Shown: positions 11,791-24,587 of the stretch, piece by piece
Position numbering within the stretch: position 1 is the stretch's first letter
How the letters are laid out: the number at the start of each line of letters is the position of its first letter
From: Hirsutella rhossiliensis
Lineage: Eukaryota > Ascomycota > Sordariomycetes > Hypocreales > Ophiocordycipitaceae
NCBI RefSeq assembly: GCF_020360975.1
Contig: NW_025408670.1
Location: 4,712,001-4,776,000 of the forward strand
DNA length: 64,000 nucleotides
Direction: 5' to 3'
Notes under the pieces: model-generated
Databases searched by the model: none
What the model was told of the DNA's origin: nothing
What the model saw: only the letters and a program-made list of their open reading frames with translations
Made by a program: the position numbers and the translations under genes

Positions 11791-14700
11791 AACCTAGGTA
11801 AGATAGACCTAGATATAATATAGAAAAGCAAAGGAAAGTATTTTAACTATAGGAAACTTAGATATTACTTTAAAGAATATAGATAACCTTATAAGGAGAA
11901 GAAAACCTACTAAGCACTAGCCTTAGAAGGTAAGAAACACCTAAACGCTACTAATAAATAGGAACTAAAGTATAAACTCCTTAGTTAGACTATATACTAC
12001 GACGATAAATATATAGTATACTTAAGTAATAAAAACGGTACTAGATAGTTCCTAAAGCTATTAAAGAAAACCCTTATAATAATATAATAAAGGGATCCTA
12101 AAATATAGAAATAAGTTAAATTCGTAGAACTAAAATATCCTTATCTTAAAGGAGTCTCTTAAGACTAGATTAAGAAGAACGGTAAATAATTCTAAGAAGA
12201 TATACGAAATAAAAATTAATAATAATAATAGGTAGTCTATAAATAATATAATAAAGAAGATATAGACGTAGCTTTTATACTTATAAAACTTAAATAATAA
12301 CCTAAAGAAGAATAATAAAGTATCGACGATATAAGCTCTAAAGAATAAGAAATACTTAAAGAAACGGAAGATAAGAACGAACTTATATTACTACCCTTAC
12401 TACTAAGGGAAAATACTACGATTAGAGAATATACTCTATACTTTAAAGAATTTAAAGAAATACTTAAAATTAGAACCTAATAAATACCTTAAATTCTTAT
12501 AGAAAACTAATAAGCTATATTAATTCGATATTAACTAGTACTACGTAAAGGAGACTACGCTATAGCTATTACCGTAGTCGATACCTTTATAGCTTTATAA
12601 TAAGAATAGTAACTACGAGGAGAATTTAAAGACGATCTATAAATACTACTTACTTATAAGTACTATAAGTATATTTTATAAATATTATACGTTTACTTAG
12701 ACTATATAATATACTTTTAGATAAAGGCACGATATAACGCCTTCTTAGTTAGGTTCGAAGGATAAGTACTTTCGAAACCCTACCTAAGTATAGAACTAGA
12801 CTACTAGAAAATCGATTAACGCTACCTAAACGACTAAGTTATATTATTAGAACCTAATTATAGTATACTACTTAAATGCCGTAATAATTACGGTTTATTA
12901 ACGAGATATCTTTTAGAGATATATAAAATCTATAAATACGCTAAAATAAAGGAATAGTATAACGCTACTTACTTTAAGGTATCCGAACTATTAATCTTTT
13001 AAAGGCTTATATAATAAGTTAAATATAACGAAGAAGATTATAATAAATATATATACCTAAACTATAGAGTTCATAAATATAAAAAAGTACGAGTATAGTA
13101 TAAACGATATAATAGTATACTAAAAGATTATTAGTAATACGTACGAAGGCTATAAGCCGTATTTAACTAAGGAAGAATTAATATAGAAATACTATATAAA
13201 AAATAGAAAGACGCTAAACGAAAACTCGACCTTTAGTATAAAAACGAATAAAATTATAAAGTATAGTACGTAATTAACTATAAAGTAGTATAATATAAAT
13301 AATATAGTATTAATAAATAAGAAATCTTTAATTAGCTATAAGAAATTAGTCTCTTAAGCCCTAATATAATACTATGCGACGAAAATATAAAGAAATAATA
13401 TTAATAATAAATTAAAGAAAAATACCTAAATAAAATAAATAAGGACTAAGTAAAAAACAAGGTACGCTATCTATAAAAGGGCTATAGACTAGCACGATAT
13501 AATAAGATCTAAGGACCCTATATATAGTAATAGTAAGCTATAGCGACTAAATAATATTAGATATCTAAATCGCGGGATATTACGTATATATACTTTTAAA
13601 CTATAGCGCGATAGGTAATTACGTTTTACCTAGAGTTATTAATCGTTACTAACTTATATAGAGATATAAGATAGATCTATATAAACTTATAAATATCGAA
13701 GGAGAGGCCTTTAGCTATAATAACGGAATTATTAATATAGAGATTAATTACCTTAATATTAATATCTAAGGCTACGACGAACGAGTTAACTTCGATATTA
13801 TAGATATTAAAGAATATAACCTTATATTAGGGCTTCTATAGCTATAGGAGAGTAACCTATTAATTAACTAGAAAATTAGCTAGCTATATTAAGATAAAGA
13901 CGTAAGTTTCTAAGACTAATAGATTTAGGAGAAAGTAAAATTTTATAATAATTTAGCTACTAAATAAGATAAAAAGGATAACCGTTTAAGTAAATTATTA
14001 TAGGCTTTAGCGATATAAACGAAAATAGTAACTAAACTAATAGACATAATAAAATCGACTAATAAAGCCTACGTACTAACTAATATAGCTATATAACCTA
14101 GTATCTAATATAAATAGAATAAAGGACGTAATATAAAGATTTAAAGAGTTATTACTACTTTAAGGAAAGACCTTAAATAAATTAATAAAGAGCTTAAGTT
14201 AAGAGAAACTAGCTCTTAAAAGAAAGAATAAAGCTTATAAGATAGAATAAAGAATATCCCCTAAGAATACCGGAAATATAATAAACTCTTTAAGGAAGAA
14301 CTTAAGATAGGGTTACCTAAATATAGCTAATAAGACTATAAAATTTATCTTAAGGATAGAATAACGCTAACGTTCTATAAAATCTATAACTTAAACGAAA
14401 AGTAACTATAAATACTACGCGACTACTTCGATAAGAATCTATAAAAGGGATATATATAAATATTAATATCTAAAGTAAGCTATCTAGTTATATTTATTTT
14501 AAAGAAAAACGGTAAGCTATAATTAGTTATCGACTATAGACGCTTAAACGATATTATAATAAAGGACCGAATACTATTACCGCTTATATTAGAACTATAA
14601 GATCGACTATATAGTAAAAAATAGTTTATAGCCCTTAACCTTAAAGGCGCCTATAACTTAATATATATAAAAAAGGGATATAAATAGATAATAGCTTTTA

Positions 14701-17700
14701 GAACGAAATTTAGACTATTTAAATATCTAGTAATACTATTTAGACTTATAAATATACTAGCTACCTTCTAATAGATAATTAATAATATCCTATGCGAATA
14801 CTTAGATATCTTTATAGTAGTATACCTAGATAATATCTTAATCTTCTCGGATACCCTAGAAGAATATAAGGAACACGTCTATAAGGTACTCCGCGTACTT
14901 TAGAATATAAAGTTACTAGTTAAACTAAAGAAAAGTAAGTTCTATATATAGGAAGTAGACTTCTTAGGATATATAATCTTACTAAGAGAGATATAAATAT
15001 AATAAGATAAAATTAACTTAGTTAAAGAATAGCTAACGCTAAAGAACGTTAAGAATATATAAAGTTTCCTAGGATTTATAAATTACTACTAACGATTTAT
15101 TAAAGATTTTAAAAAGATCGTAGTACTACTATACGACTTAATAAAAAAGGAAAAAGAATTTATATAGGACGATAAAGCTAACGAAGCTTTCGAATATATT
15201 AAGACTATAATTACGTAAGAACTAGTCTTAACTACCTTTAATCTAAAACGATAAATCGAACTTAAAATCGATATATTAGACTTTACTCTAAGAGTATAAA
15301 TCGGATAGAAGGATAATAAAAGAAGACTATAACTAATTGCATTCTACTCGAAAAAGCTATATAGCATAGAACTTAATTACCTTATCTATAATAAAGAATT
15401 CCTTATAATTATTTAAGCTTTTAAGGAATTTCGATACTACCTTCTTAGAAGTAAGTATAAAGTTAAGGTCTATATAGATTATAGAAATATCTTATACTTT
15501 ATAACTATATAATAGTTAAACGGACGATAGATCCGATAGGCCGAATATTTATTAGAATTCGACTACGAAATAATCTATAAAAAAGGAATAGAAAACGGTC
15601 GAGCTAACGCCCTTAGTCGACGAAGTAACTATAATATAAGAGCACTTATAGTAAAAGGATAGCTCCTAGAAATTAACGAAAATAGGAACTACTAGTAATA
15701 ATAGCTAAATATAATATTTAAAGTATAACCTAACGACTTAATATACTAAAAGATCTTAAAATAGATAAAAGAATATAAAGTACTAAACGGATATAATATA
15801 GGATATTTAGAAGTTCTAATATATAAAAATAAAATCTAGATACTATTAGAATTACGAGATAAAGTTATATAAGATATATATAAACATTTAATATATAGAT
15901 ACTAAGGAATCTAAAGAATAATAGAACGGATTAAACGATAATATAACTTCTTATAGCTTAAAGAAGTAGTATAATAAATTATTAAGGAATATAAACTTTA
16001 TATATAAAGTAAAGCTAAATAATATAAACTATATAGAGAATTATAACCGCTACTAGTACTAGAGAAACTATAGGATTTAATAGCTTTCGACTATATTATA
16101 AAGCTACTACCGTTAAAAGAACCTATAACTAACGTTAAGTATAATAGTATATTCGTTATTACTAATAGATTAATAAAGTATAGATACTTTTTACTATATA
16201 AAGAAGTAAGTAATATAAAAGAGCTAGTATATATATTCCTATAAATAATTATTAGTAATTACGGACTACTAAATAAGATTATCTTTAATAGAGGAAGTAT
16301 ATTTATAGCTAAATTTTAGTAAGCTCTTATAGTATAATTAGGGACGAAATATAAGCTTAGTATAGCTTATTGCCTATAAATAGATAGATAAATAGAATGA
16401 CTTAACTAAACGCTTAAATAATATTTACGATACTATATTAGCTACGAATAAAATAATTAGGTTAAATAGCTATTAATAGCGTAACTAGCTTATAATAGCT
16501 TAGTTATAGAAATAACTAAGCTCTTACTAGTATATACTAATTATAGATATAACCTAGAAGTATTTAAGGCTACTCGATAAGGACTATAAGCGGAACGAGC
16601 GATACTATAAGTAGATTAGTTACGAAAATTATATAAAGAAATATAATAAGAACTTTAATTCGTTAAAGAACGAATATCTACTTACTATAATTAGAAAAGA
16701 TTATAGGGACTAATCTTTTAAGAGGGAGATATAGTTTACCTTATACGACGAAATATTAAAATAAAATAACTAAGTAATAAATTAGATTTTAAGAAACTTA
16801 GACCGTTTAAGGTTAAGAAAACTATTTTAAAAGTTAACTACGAACTTTCGCTACTAACGATAATATAGATATACCCGATATTTTATATCTTATTATTAAA
16901 ACTAGTACTATAAAACGCTAAACTATAGGAAAAAATTAAAGTCGATAACGATTAAGAATATAAAGTAAAATAAATACTAGATATAAGAAAATAAGGTTAG
17001 TAATAAGAATACCTTATTAAGTAGAAGGGATATAGACTAAAAGAAAATACCTAGGAACTACTAAAGCACTTAACCTACTATAGTTCTTTACTTCGATAGT
17101 TCTACTAGTAAAATCTACCCTAAGTATCGTAAAATCGCCTAACGAACTAATAGCATTCTAATTAATTATATTAAATCTACCTATAGACTAAATATCGACT
17201 ACCGCTTTAAATTCTTAGCGCTTAGCCTTATTAAGGTTATCTAAGGAATAAAGGCCCCGATAGACTATCTTAGTACCCTTTATCTTTAGCTAGCGCTTTT
17301 AATAGCAAAGCTACGCTAAATAAGCTAAGGCTTTATTTAAGTTAGCTTAAGCTTTTAATATTCGCTCCTTAGCAATTTCTTCTTCTTTATTTAATCGATC
17401 GGACTCTAGATTTATTTAGGATACTAGGATATACGTTAGCTATAAATAATAAGTAGGATAACGAAGTTACTTATAGGAGCTAATCGCTACGCCCGACGTA
17501 TCGTAGGAACGACCCCGCCGTATATATTCGGTATACTTAGAAGATTTCTCTAGCATTTTATAGCGGAAGCCGCGCGATAAATAGAAAGAATATAGTATAA
17601 CGTCGAAACTAAGACGATTAATAGACTTAGCTAAACGAATACGCTTAAGGGTCTTACGAGAACGATCCTTTAATACGCGACTAGATATACTATTAGTAGT

Positions 17701-17823
17701 ATATCCTAACGGATAGAAAGAACGAACGGGGAATATATATACGCGCGATAAGGGTATATTTATATACGGCGGCTAAGGTAGTAGTAGGTCTTACGGATAA
17801 GACTAAAAGAAGGAGAGATATTA

Positions 17824-18293
17824 TATTACGACTATAGTTAGCGGGCTATAAGAGAGCCGGCTATGTTTACGTAATAAGGCGGCTTAGAATAATAGTTAGG
17901 ACGAGAAGTTACTTAGGCTTAGCTTACTTAGAGCGTACGTAAGCTAAGTAAGCCTTATATAGATAGATTACTACTTAGGAGCATAGCTTATAAGTAAGCT
18001 ATAGTAAGCTATAAAGGGGATTATAGCTAGGACCGTGATCTAAGGATAGTCTCTATAGGTATATATAGCTACCTACTTTTACTCCTTTAAATAAATAGCT
18101 CTCTAGCTTTTAATATAGATCTTTATTACGATTCTATCTTTAATTCTAATTACCTAGTTATAGTCTATAGTCTATAACCTCCGACTTATTACTAATATAA
18201 TATACTTATTATTACTTAGACCACGCCCTATTATATCTACTAATATAAACCCCTTAATAGGTTTATCCCTTAGGAATAACACCGGTCGTTATA
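17824..18293 (+). repeat. Right (3') LTR of element A
   Basis: This 470-bp copy matches 10088-10557 and is followed by the GAGAG duplication at 18294-18298. It differs from the left LTR mostly by transitions (for example CTATGTTTAC against CTACGTTTAC), so the two copies were mutated independently. Confidence 0.93.
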
Positions 18294-18315
18294 GAGAGCT
18301 TTAAAGTAAGCTACT
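18294..18315 (+). mobile_element. 22-bp island of element C between insertions A and B
   Basis: This contains the right-hand GAGAG of A, a 12-bp stretch, and CTACT (18311-18315), the left target duplication of B. Read together with the flanks at 10087 and 24593, it restores a continuous Copia RNase H frame. This shows that A and B entered the same host element only 17 bp apart. Confidence 0.8.
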
Positions 18316-19012
18316 TATAAGAAGGTATAAGCAATAAGCGTAGAATCGGGTAATCAATAACGTAAGCGGAAAGATCGGTCGAAGGAGTATAGGGTAGGAT
18401 TTCGTCTGGAATTTATAACGAGCATATAAGGGGCTGAATAATATATTAAAAGAATAGCGTTGCAAAAGATGCTTGTAAACTTGCTTGTTCTATCTACTAC
18501 TCCTAGGGAAATCCTTCGTCTTTTATAGACTATTGCTCGCCTACTAGTAGACCAATTAGTTAGCTTTCTAGCATATTCTATAGTGCTTAAAAAGCTCTAT
18601 CTATAGTATATCTTCCTAACTTAGTAGGTGGTCTGATTGTGGCGTGATGGTTAACGTAAGACTATGGGTTCTAGTATAAGTAGTAGATTTAACTAGAATG
18701 TTCTATGCCCTACCTATTCTTGTATCGCGGATATCTTCGGAACCGCTAGGCCAAAATAGGCAATAGGGTATCCGTTCTGCTCGTAATTGACTTATGCATT
18801 TTATGCATATTTTTGTTTGTAAGGATAGGCTTATCCGAACCCGCTTTTCCTAGAGGAAGGTATAGTTATCTAGTAGAGGTCTTTGTCTTTTAAGGGTTAT
18901 TCCCTTAGACTATATTATAGAGCCTCTTTTTACTAGCTTATTCTATAAAGCCTCCCTATGCCTATTATTTCTTTATAATAGTAAAATAGGAATATAAGGG
19001 TATATTCTTATA
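18316..19012 (-). repeat. 3' LTR of element B
   Basis: This 697-bp direct repeat starts TATAAGAAGG and ends ATTCTTATA on the plus strand and pairs with 23891-24587. The differences I noticed between the two LTRs are almost all C/T or G/A. A purine tract (minus-strand TAAGGGAGGC, plus 19013-19022) sits just inside it, as expected of the plus-strand priming site. Confidence 0.92.
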
Positions 19013-22000
19013 GCCTCCCTTAAAGAGTACTAGGTAAATAGTGCTCTTTACTAGTTATTTCTTTTATAGTAGAATTATCCTTATTAAGAATAAGGTGTAT
19101 AATAGGAATATAAGGGAAAATTTTAAAACCCTTTCTAGGAAAAACCTTAGTAGGAAAAATCCTAGTTATAGTTATAATTATTTCTCTTCTTTTTAGGCAA
19201 ACCTTTATAAGGAAAAAGCCTTATAGAGTTATTATTATAGGAAACCATTTAATAAGGAAAAACCCTATTTTTATAAGTTGTTTTTTACTAATAGGAAACC
19301 TTTTTAAAGGAAAAAAAAACCTATTAGTTATATATAGAGGAAAAGCTAAGAAAGCAAAAGACAGCTAAAAAACCTCTATTAAGGATATAAGCTTTTCTTT
19401 TAAGGCTCTTTTAATTCCCTAAGGAAAGAAGCTCTCGGAACTTAAAGAATTTTTCTCTTCCTAGTTCCTTAGTAAATATATCGGCAATATTATCTTCGGA
19501 TTTAATATAGAAAATCCGAATCTTCTTTCCTAATATTTTCTCGGTATAGAAGTAGGCAATGTCTATATGCTTTGTCTTTTATGAAATTCCGGATTTTCAG
19601 CTAATTTAATAGCTGCCTCGTTATCCGTTAAGATAGGAGGTATAGTATTAGGAATTCTAATAGACAAGCTATTATTTATCGTATAAAATAGCCGATTTAG
19701 ATATAAAGCTTCTTTATTAGCCTCCCTAAGGGCAATAAATTCAGCTTCGTAGGTTAATAGGGCTATAGATTTTTACTTCTAGCAGGCCTAACTTATAATA
19801 TTTTTATAAATATAGAAATAGTATCTAGAAACGGATTTTCTATCTATAAGGTCAGACGCCTAGCTAGCGTCGGAATAACCTTTTATAAAATTATAAGTTT
19901 AAGGGATATTGCAATAATAAATTATCCCTAGGTTAGGATATTTATTTAAATATTTCTAGATAGTATTTAACGCTTTAAAATGCGTATTATCTAGTTTAGA
20001 AGTAAATCTAGCGCAGGAAATAATAGTATATAAAATGTCTGGCCTGCTTATTATAGCTAGATATAATAGAGCCCCTATTTCCCTTTAGTAAATAAGGATT
20101 TCTTTTTGCGAAGGCGTTATAGTAGCCTTTTTAAGCTTTACTCCTACTATAGTAGGCGTATTAGAAGTCCCTAAGTCTTCTTTATTATATTCTCGTATTT
20201 TATTACGAGTATATCTTTCCTAGGATATAAATATCTCCTTTCTGCTCTAGTTTATAATTATATATATTCCTAAGAAGTCTTTTAGTTCGCCTAGAGGCTA
20301 AACCTTTATATAATCTACTACTTTTTCAAGTAGACTATTTATTATACCTCTATTAGGCCCTATTATTAGGAGGTCATCTACGTAGATTGCTATCGTAATT
20401 TTATATTGCGTATTTATAAATACCCCTTCGTCTATAGGAAGGGCCGAAAATCCTATCTTAGCTAACATAGAGCTAAGATAGTTATACTAGAGCTTTAGGC
20501 TTTATTTAAGGCCGTATAATGCTTTCTTTAATTTTGCTACTAGCCTTTTCTTTTTATATAGCTCTAGAAACTATAAATAGCTAATATTATACTTATACTA
20601 GTTTTTATTAAACTAGTCTTTAAGTATTAGCTCTTCGTAGCCTATAGGGATTTTTATATAAATATCCGTATCTATTTCGGTATATACGAAGGCATTTTTT
20701 ATATCGTATTATAGTAAAGTATAATTATTAGAAATAGCTATTATAAGTAGCATTCTAATAGATTCGGGTCTTACTATCGTAGAAAAGGTTTCTAAATAAT
20801 CTAGGCCGTAGACCTAATTAAATCCTTATACTACGTGTGGGCTTTATATTTAATAATATTATTATTATTATCCCGCTTTATTTTATAGACCTAACGGCCG
20901 CCTAGGGCCTCCCTATCGCTAGGAAGAGGCTTTAATTCCTAGGTATTTTAGTTTAAGAGCTCTTCTATTTCTAGAAATATAGCTCTTTTCTATTTTATAG
21001 CTTCTAAGCTATTTATAGCCTGTTTAAATGTTTTAGGCTCTATAGGATCCTTGTTTTCTAGTAAAGATAGAATAATCTCTTTACTTTTACTATTTAATAT
21101 AGTGTTTATTTCGGGGTATGCGATATAGTCTTTATAAAATCCGTTTAGCTTCTTAGGTATATTAATATGGATTTTTAGATCCTTATTTAATCCCTTTTCT
21201 AAAAGAGGATTATTTCCCTTTTTTATAAAAGGGTTATCTTCCTTCTCTATAAGAGGGTTATCTTCCTTCTCTATAGGAGGGTTATTTTCCTCTTCTTCTA
21301 AAGAAGAGTTATTGCCTTCTTTATATATAGGTTCCCTTTATAAATAATTATCCGGGACCTTATTTATAGAAGGTAAGGTATTAAAGTCGAAGTCCTTAAG
21401 GTCTTCTTCCTTTTAATTTTCTATAAATTTATTTTCTAGGATAATAATATCTCTAGAAATTATTACCTTTCTTTTCGAAAAGTTATATATTTTATAAGCA
21501 TTTTCGGTATAGCCTATAATAATACCCTTATAAGCTCTTATCTCTAGCTTATCTAAGGGGTCTTTATTTTTATAATAAATAGTACTTCCGAAGGTCTTAA
21601 TTTTCTCTAAGTCTTCTAAGGCTAGAGATTTATTTTCCTTCTTCTTTATAGGAGTTTAGAAGCCTATTTATAAGTAAGGGGTCCTATTATATAAATAGGC
21701 TGCTGTTAGAACAGCTTCTCCCTATAGATATTTAGGCAGTTTTGCCGTAAATAAAATAGCTCGGACTTTATTTAAAATAGTCCTATTAATCCTCTCTATT
21801 GCTCCGTTTAATTCGGGAGTCCTAGGAGGGCTAGTATAATATTTTATTCCCTTTCTTAAGTAGTAGGGTTTTATTTTATATAGGAATTCTTTTACGTTAT
21901 CCGAAAAGACTTCCTTTATAGTAATATTATCCCGGTTATTTTTAACCAAGGCTTTATATTCTAAGAATTTATCTAGGGCTTCTGCCTTAGATTTTATTAA

Positions 22001-23875
22001 AGATATTTCTAAATATCTTATCCCTATATCTAAAAAGGATATAAAGGAGGTGTATTTATTATAAGTAGGGGTCTTTATAGGTCCCTAAATATTAATAGCA
22101 ACTCTATTAAGGTAATTATATACCTTATTAGATAGGGATTTATTCCTCTTATTAGTTGCCTTTACTTTAATATAAGCCTCGCATTCTTTGATTTTTATAA
22201 TATCCTTCTTAGGGATAGTTATTTCTTTATTATATCTTTTAAAGGTTTCTAGTAAGGCTTTAAGACTTATATATCCTAGCCTTAAATGCTATAAATAAAA
22301 GTCAAGGTCCTTTATATTATTCCTTATATTATTAATATTATATAGGAATGTCTTCTTCTTTAAGAAAGGAATTTCTAAAGAGAAGATATAAAGGTTATCT
22401 TACTGTTTTCCTTTAGATATAATATTAGCCTAGTTATCTAGCAGGAAAATTTCCTTGCTATTAATAAAGGCATAAGTATTTTTAAAATACGATTAGCTTA
22501 TAATATTTACCCCTAATTCGGGTATAAAAAGGCAGTTTCTTAAGATAAATAGCCTTTTATTTTTCGGAAATCTAAAAAGAAGATCTCCGTAGCCTTTAAT
22601 AATTATATAGGATGCCTTTCCCTAATTAACCTTAGTAGAGATAGTTCGAAAATTAATAAGGAATTTCTTTTCCGATACTATATACCTAGTAGCACCGGTA
22701 TCGTATATAAAATTATAGAAATTTCCATTCTCTAAGGTTTTATAAGGATTTCCTTCTCTTTACCTTATATATAAGGTCTTTAATTCGAGAGGAATTTAAA
22801 GGTCCTATTTGCCTATTATTAAATACGGCTTTTTTAAGGATATTCGAAGAGATATATACCTCTGCTTCTTCTTCGGAGCTTTTATAGCCTCCGGGGGTAG
22901 GAGGAGGAATAGAAAAATCGATTTCCGGTTCTTCGTCCGTTTAATTATCGATTTCTATTTTTTCTGCTTCCGATATATATAGAGAAGAGGGTTTTTTCGT
23001 CTTCTTATCGACGTAAGAGTCTAATTCGATAGGATTTCCTTCTATAGAAGGTTTTCTAGGCCTCTTAGAAGGTATTCCTTTCTTTTAATTTTTTGAATTT
23101 TTAGAAAAGCCTTTAGGGGCCTTTTCCGGGTAAAGATAGTAGCAATCTTTAACTAGATGCTCTTTCCTCTTATAGTAAGTGCATTATAATGCAATTTTTA
23201 TCTTTTTCTAGGGCTTCTTAGTAAAGAAAGCCTGCTCGGGAGGATTTTCTAGAGACTTAGTCCTCTTAAATTCGTCTATAAGACTACTAGAGAGAGACTC
23301 TAGATTAAAAGCTTCCGAGTTATTTCGAAGAGCTTACGTTATATTAGTTATATAGCTAGAAAACGAGCCCGAAAGGCTGTTTAAAATCTAAGCTATAATA
23401 ACCACTTCCGGAATTATAATATTCCGTGCTTTTAGCTCTTCGAATACCTCTTTTACCTTATTTAGGTAGCCTTCTAGGGATTCGAAATCCCCTACCGAAG
23501 TATTAAAAAGCTCCTTTATAAGTAGGTAATTTAAGGTAAAGGAAATAGGGTTATATAGGTTTTTTAACCTATCCTACGCCTCTTTAGTATTTGTTATATG
23601 CTTTATTTAGGTTAAAGGACCATCTTTAATACGAAGAAAAATCAAAGCAAGTGCTTCTTCTATTTTCGAGTAATTTTCTTGCTATATAGTAGTAGAAAGC
23701 TTCTCTCTAACTAGAAGAGCCTATATTCGAATAGCCTAGAAGGTATAGTTAGAACTACCCTTAAGTTTAGCAAATTCGAACTTATCCCTAGAGCCTATTT
23801 TAGATAATTCGAGGTCGTATAGTTAGTATTAGAATTTCGAAGATTTTTCGAAGTTATTACCCGACTTATAGAGAA

Positions 23876-23890
23876 GCCGGGCTTATAACC
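23876..23890 (-). promoter_or_regulatory. Primer-binding site of element B (half initiator tRNA-Met type)
   Basis: The minus strand reads GGTTATAAGCCCGGC directly inside the 5' LTR. It differs by one G-to-A change from GGTTATGAGCCC, the complement of the anticodon arm of eukaryotic initiator tRNA-Met. Copia-type elements that prime with a cleaved internal tRNA fragment use this site, by family knowledge. Confidence 0.7.
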
Positions 23891-24587
23891 TATAAGAAGG
23901 TATAAGTAATAAGCGCAGAATCGGGTAATCGATAACGTAAGCGGAAAGATCGGTCGAAGGAGTATAGGGTAGGATTTCGTCTGGAATTTATAACGAGCAT
24001 ATAAGGGGCTGAATAATATATTAAAAGAATAGCGTTGCAAAAGATGCTTGCAAACTTGCTTGTTCTATCTACTACTCCCAGGGAAATCCTTCGTCTTTTA
24101 TAGACCATTGCTCGCCCACTAGTAGACTAATTAGTTAGCTTTCTAGCACATTCTATAGTGCTTAAAAAGCTCTATCTATAGTATATCTTCCTAACTTAGT
24201 AGGTGGTCTGATTGTGGCGTGATGGTTAACGTAAGACTATGGGTTCTAGCATGAGTAGTAGATTTAACCAGAATGTTCTATGCCCTACCTATTCTCGTAT
24301 CGCGGATATCTTCGGAACCGCTAGGCCAAAATAGGCAATAGGGTATCCGTTCTGCTCGTAATTGACTTATGCATTTTATGCATATTTTTGTTTGTAAGGA
24401 TAGGCTTATCCTGACCCGCTTTTCCTAGAGGAAGGTATAGTTATCTAGTAGAGGTCTTTGTCTTTTAAGGGTTATTCCCTTAGACTGTATTATAGAGCCT
24501 CTTTTTACTAGCTTATTCTATAAAGCCTCCCTATGCCTATTATTTCTTTATAACAGTAAAATAGGAATATAAGGGTATATTCTTATA
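23891..24587 (-). repeat. 5' LTR of element B
   Basis: This 697-bp copy of 18316-19012 is followed on the plus strand by the CTACT duplication (24588-24592). It drives minus-strand transcription of B. The open frames seen at 23,795-24,108 cross the LTR boundary and are not genes. Confidence 0.92.

Larger units (their letters stand above)
10088..18293 (+). mobile_element. Element A: complete but heavily mutated Ty3/gypsy chromovirus, 8.2 kb
   Basis: This retrotransposon has two 470-bp LTRs and a GAGAG target duplication. In order along the plus strand I see gag (about 10,700-12,100), with a zinc knuckle after the TRIM insertion whose residues read Y-F-N-Y-R-K-L-R-Y-Y-F-K-E-Y, presumably C/H before mutation. 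A protease-like block lies near 13,575-13,860 and reverse transcriptase near 14,450-15,000, including YRRLND and YLDNILIFS. RNase H follows (around 15,250-15,650), then integrase (around 15,830-16,750). A C-terminal chromodomain-like block lies near 16,950-17,080 (EYKVKQILDIRK, then LIKQKGYRLKENTQE). Chromodomains in such elements guide integration to marked chromatin, by family knowledge. Nearly all stops are TAA/TAG, as expected from CpA-to-TpA change. The catalytic YLDD reads YLDN, so the copy is dead. Fragments of the same family occur at 26,563-28,035 and 45,412-47,928. Confidence 0.92.
18316..24587 (-). mobile_element. Element B: full-length Ty1/copia retrotransposon, minus strand, lightly mutated
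   Basis: Element B is 6.3 kb with 697-bp LTRs and a CTACT target duplication (18311-18315 and 24588-24592). On the minus strand, gag comes first (about 23,870-22,900) with a zinc knuckle resembling CTYYKRKEHLVKDC near 23,190-23,140. Then come a GAG-pre-integrase region (about 22,300) and integrase; a segment open for 75 codons at 21,949-21,722 contains TPELNGAIERINRTI. Reverse transcriptase (about 21,100-20,100) has YVDD at about 20,385-20,370, and RNase H lies at 19,900-19,500. CA and TG are much more frequent than in the surrounding elements, but TAG/TAA codons still break pol, so it is probably dead. It is the youngest-looking insertion here. Confidence 0.92.

Noticed and set aside
23795..24108. 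Two minus-strand frames of 81 and 72 codons
   Set aside because: Both overlap the 5' LTR of Copia B and one crosses its boundary; they have no domain.
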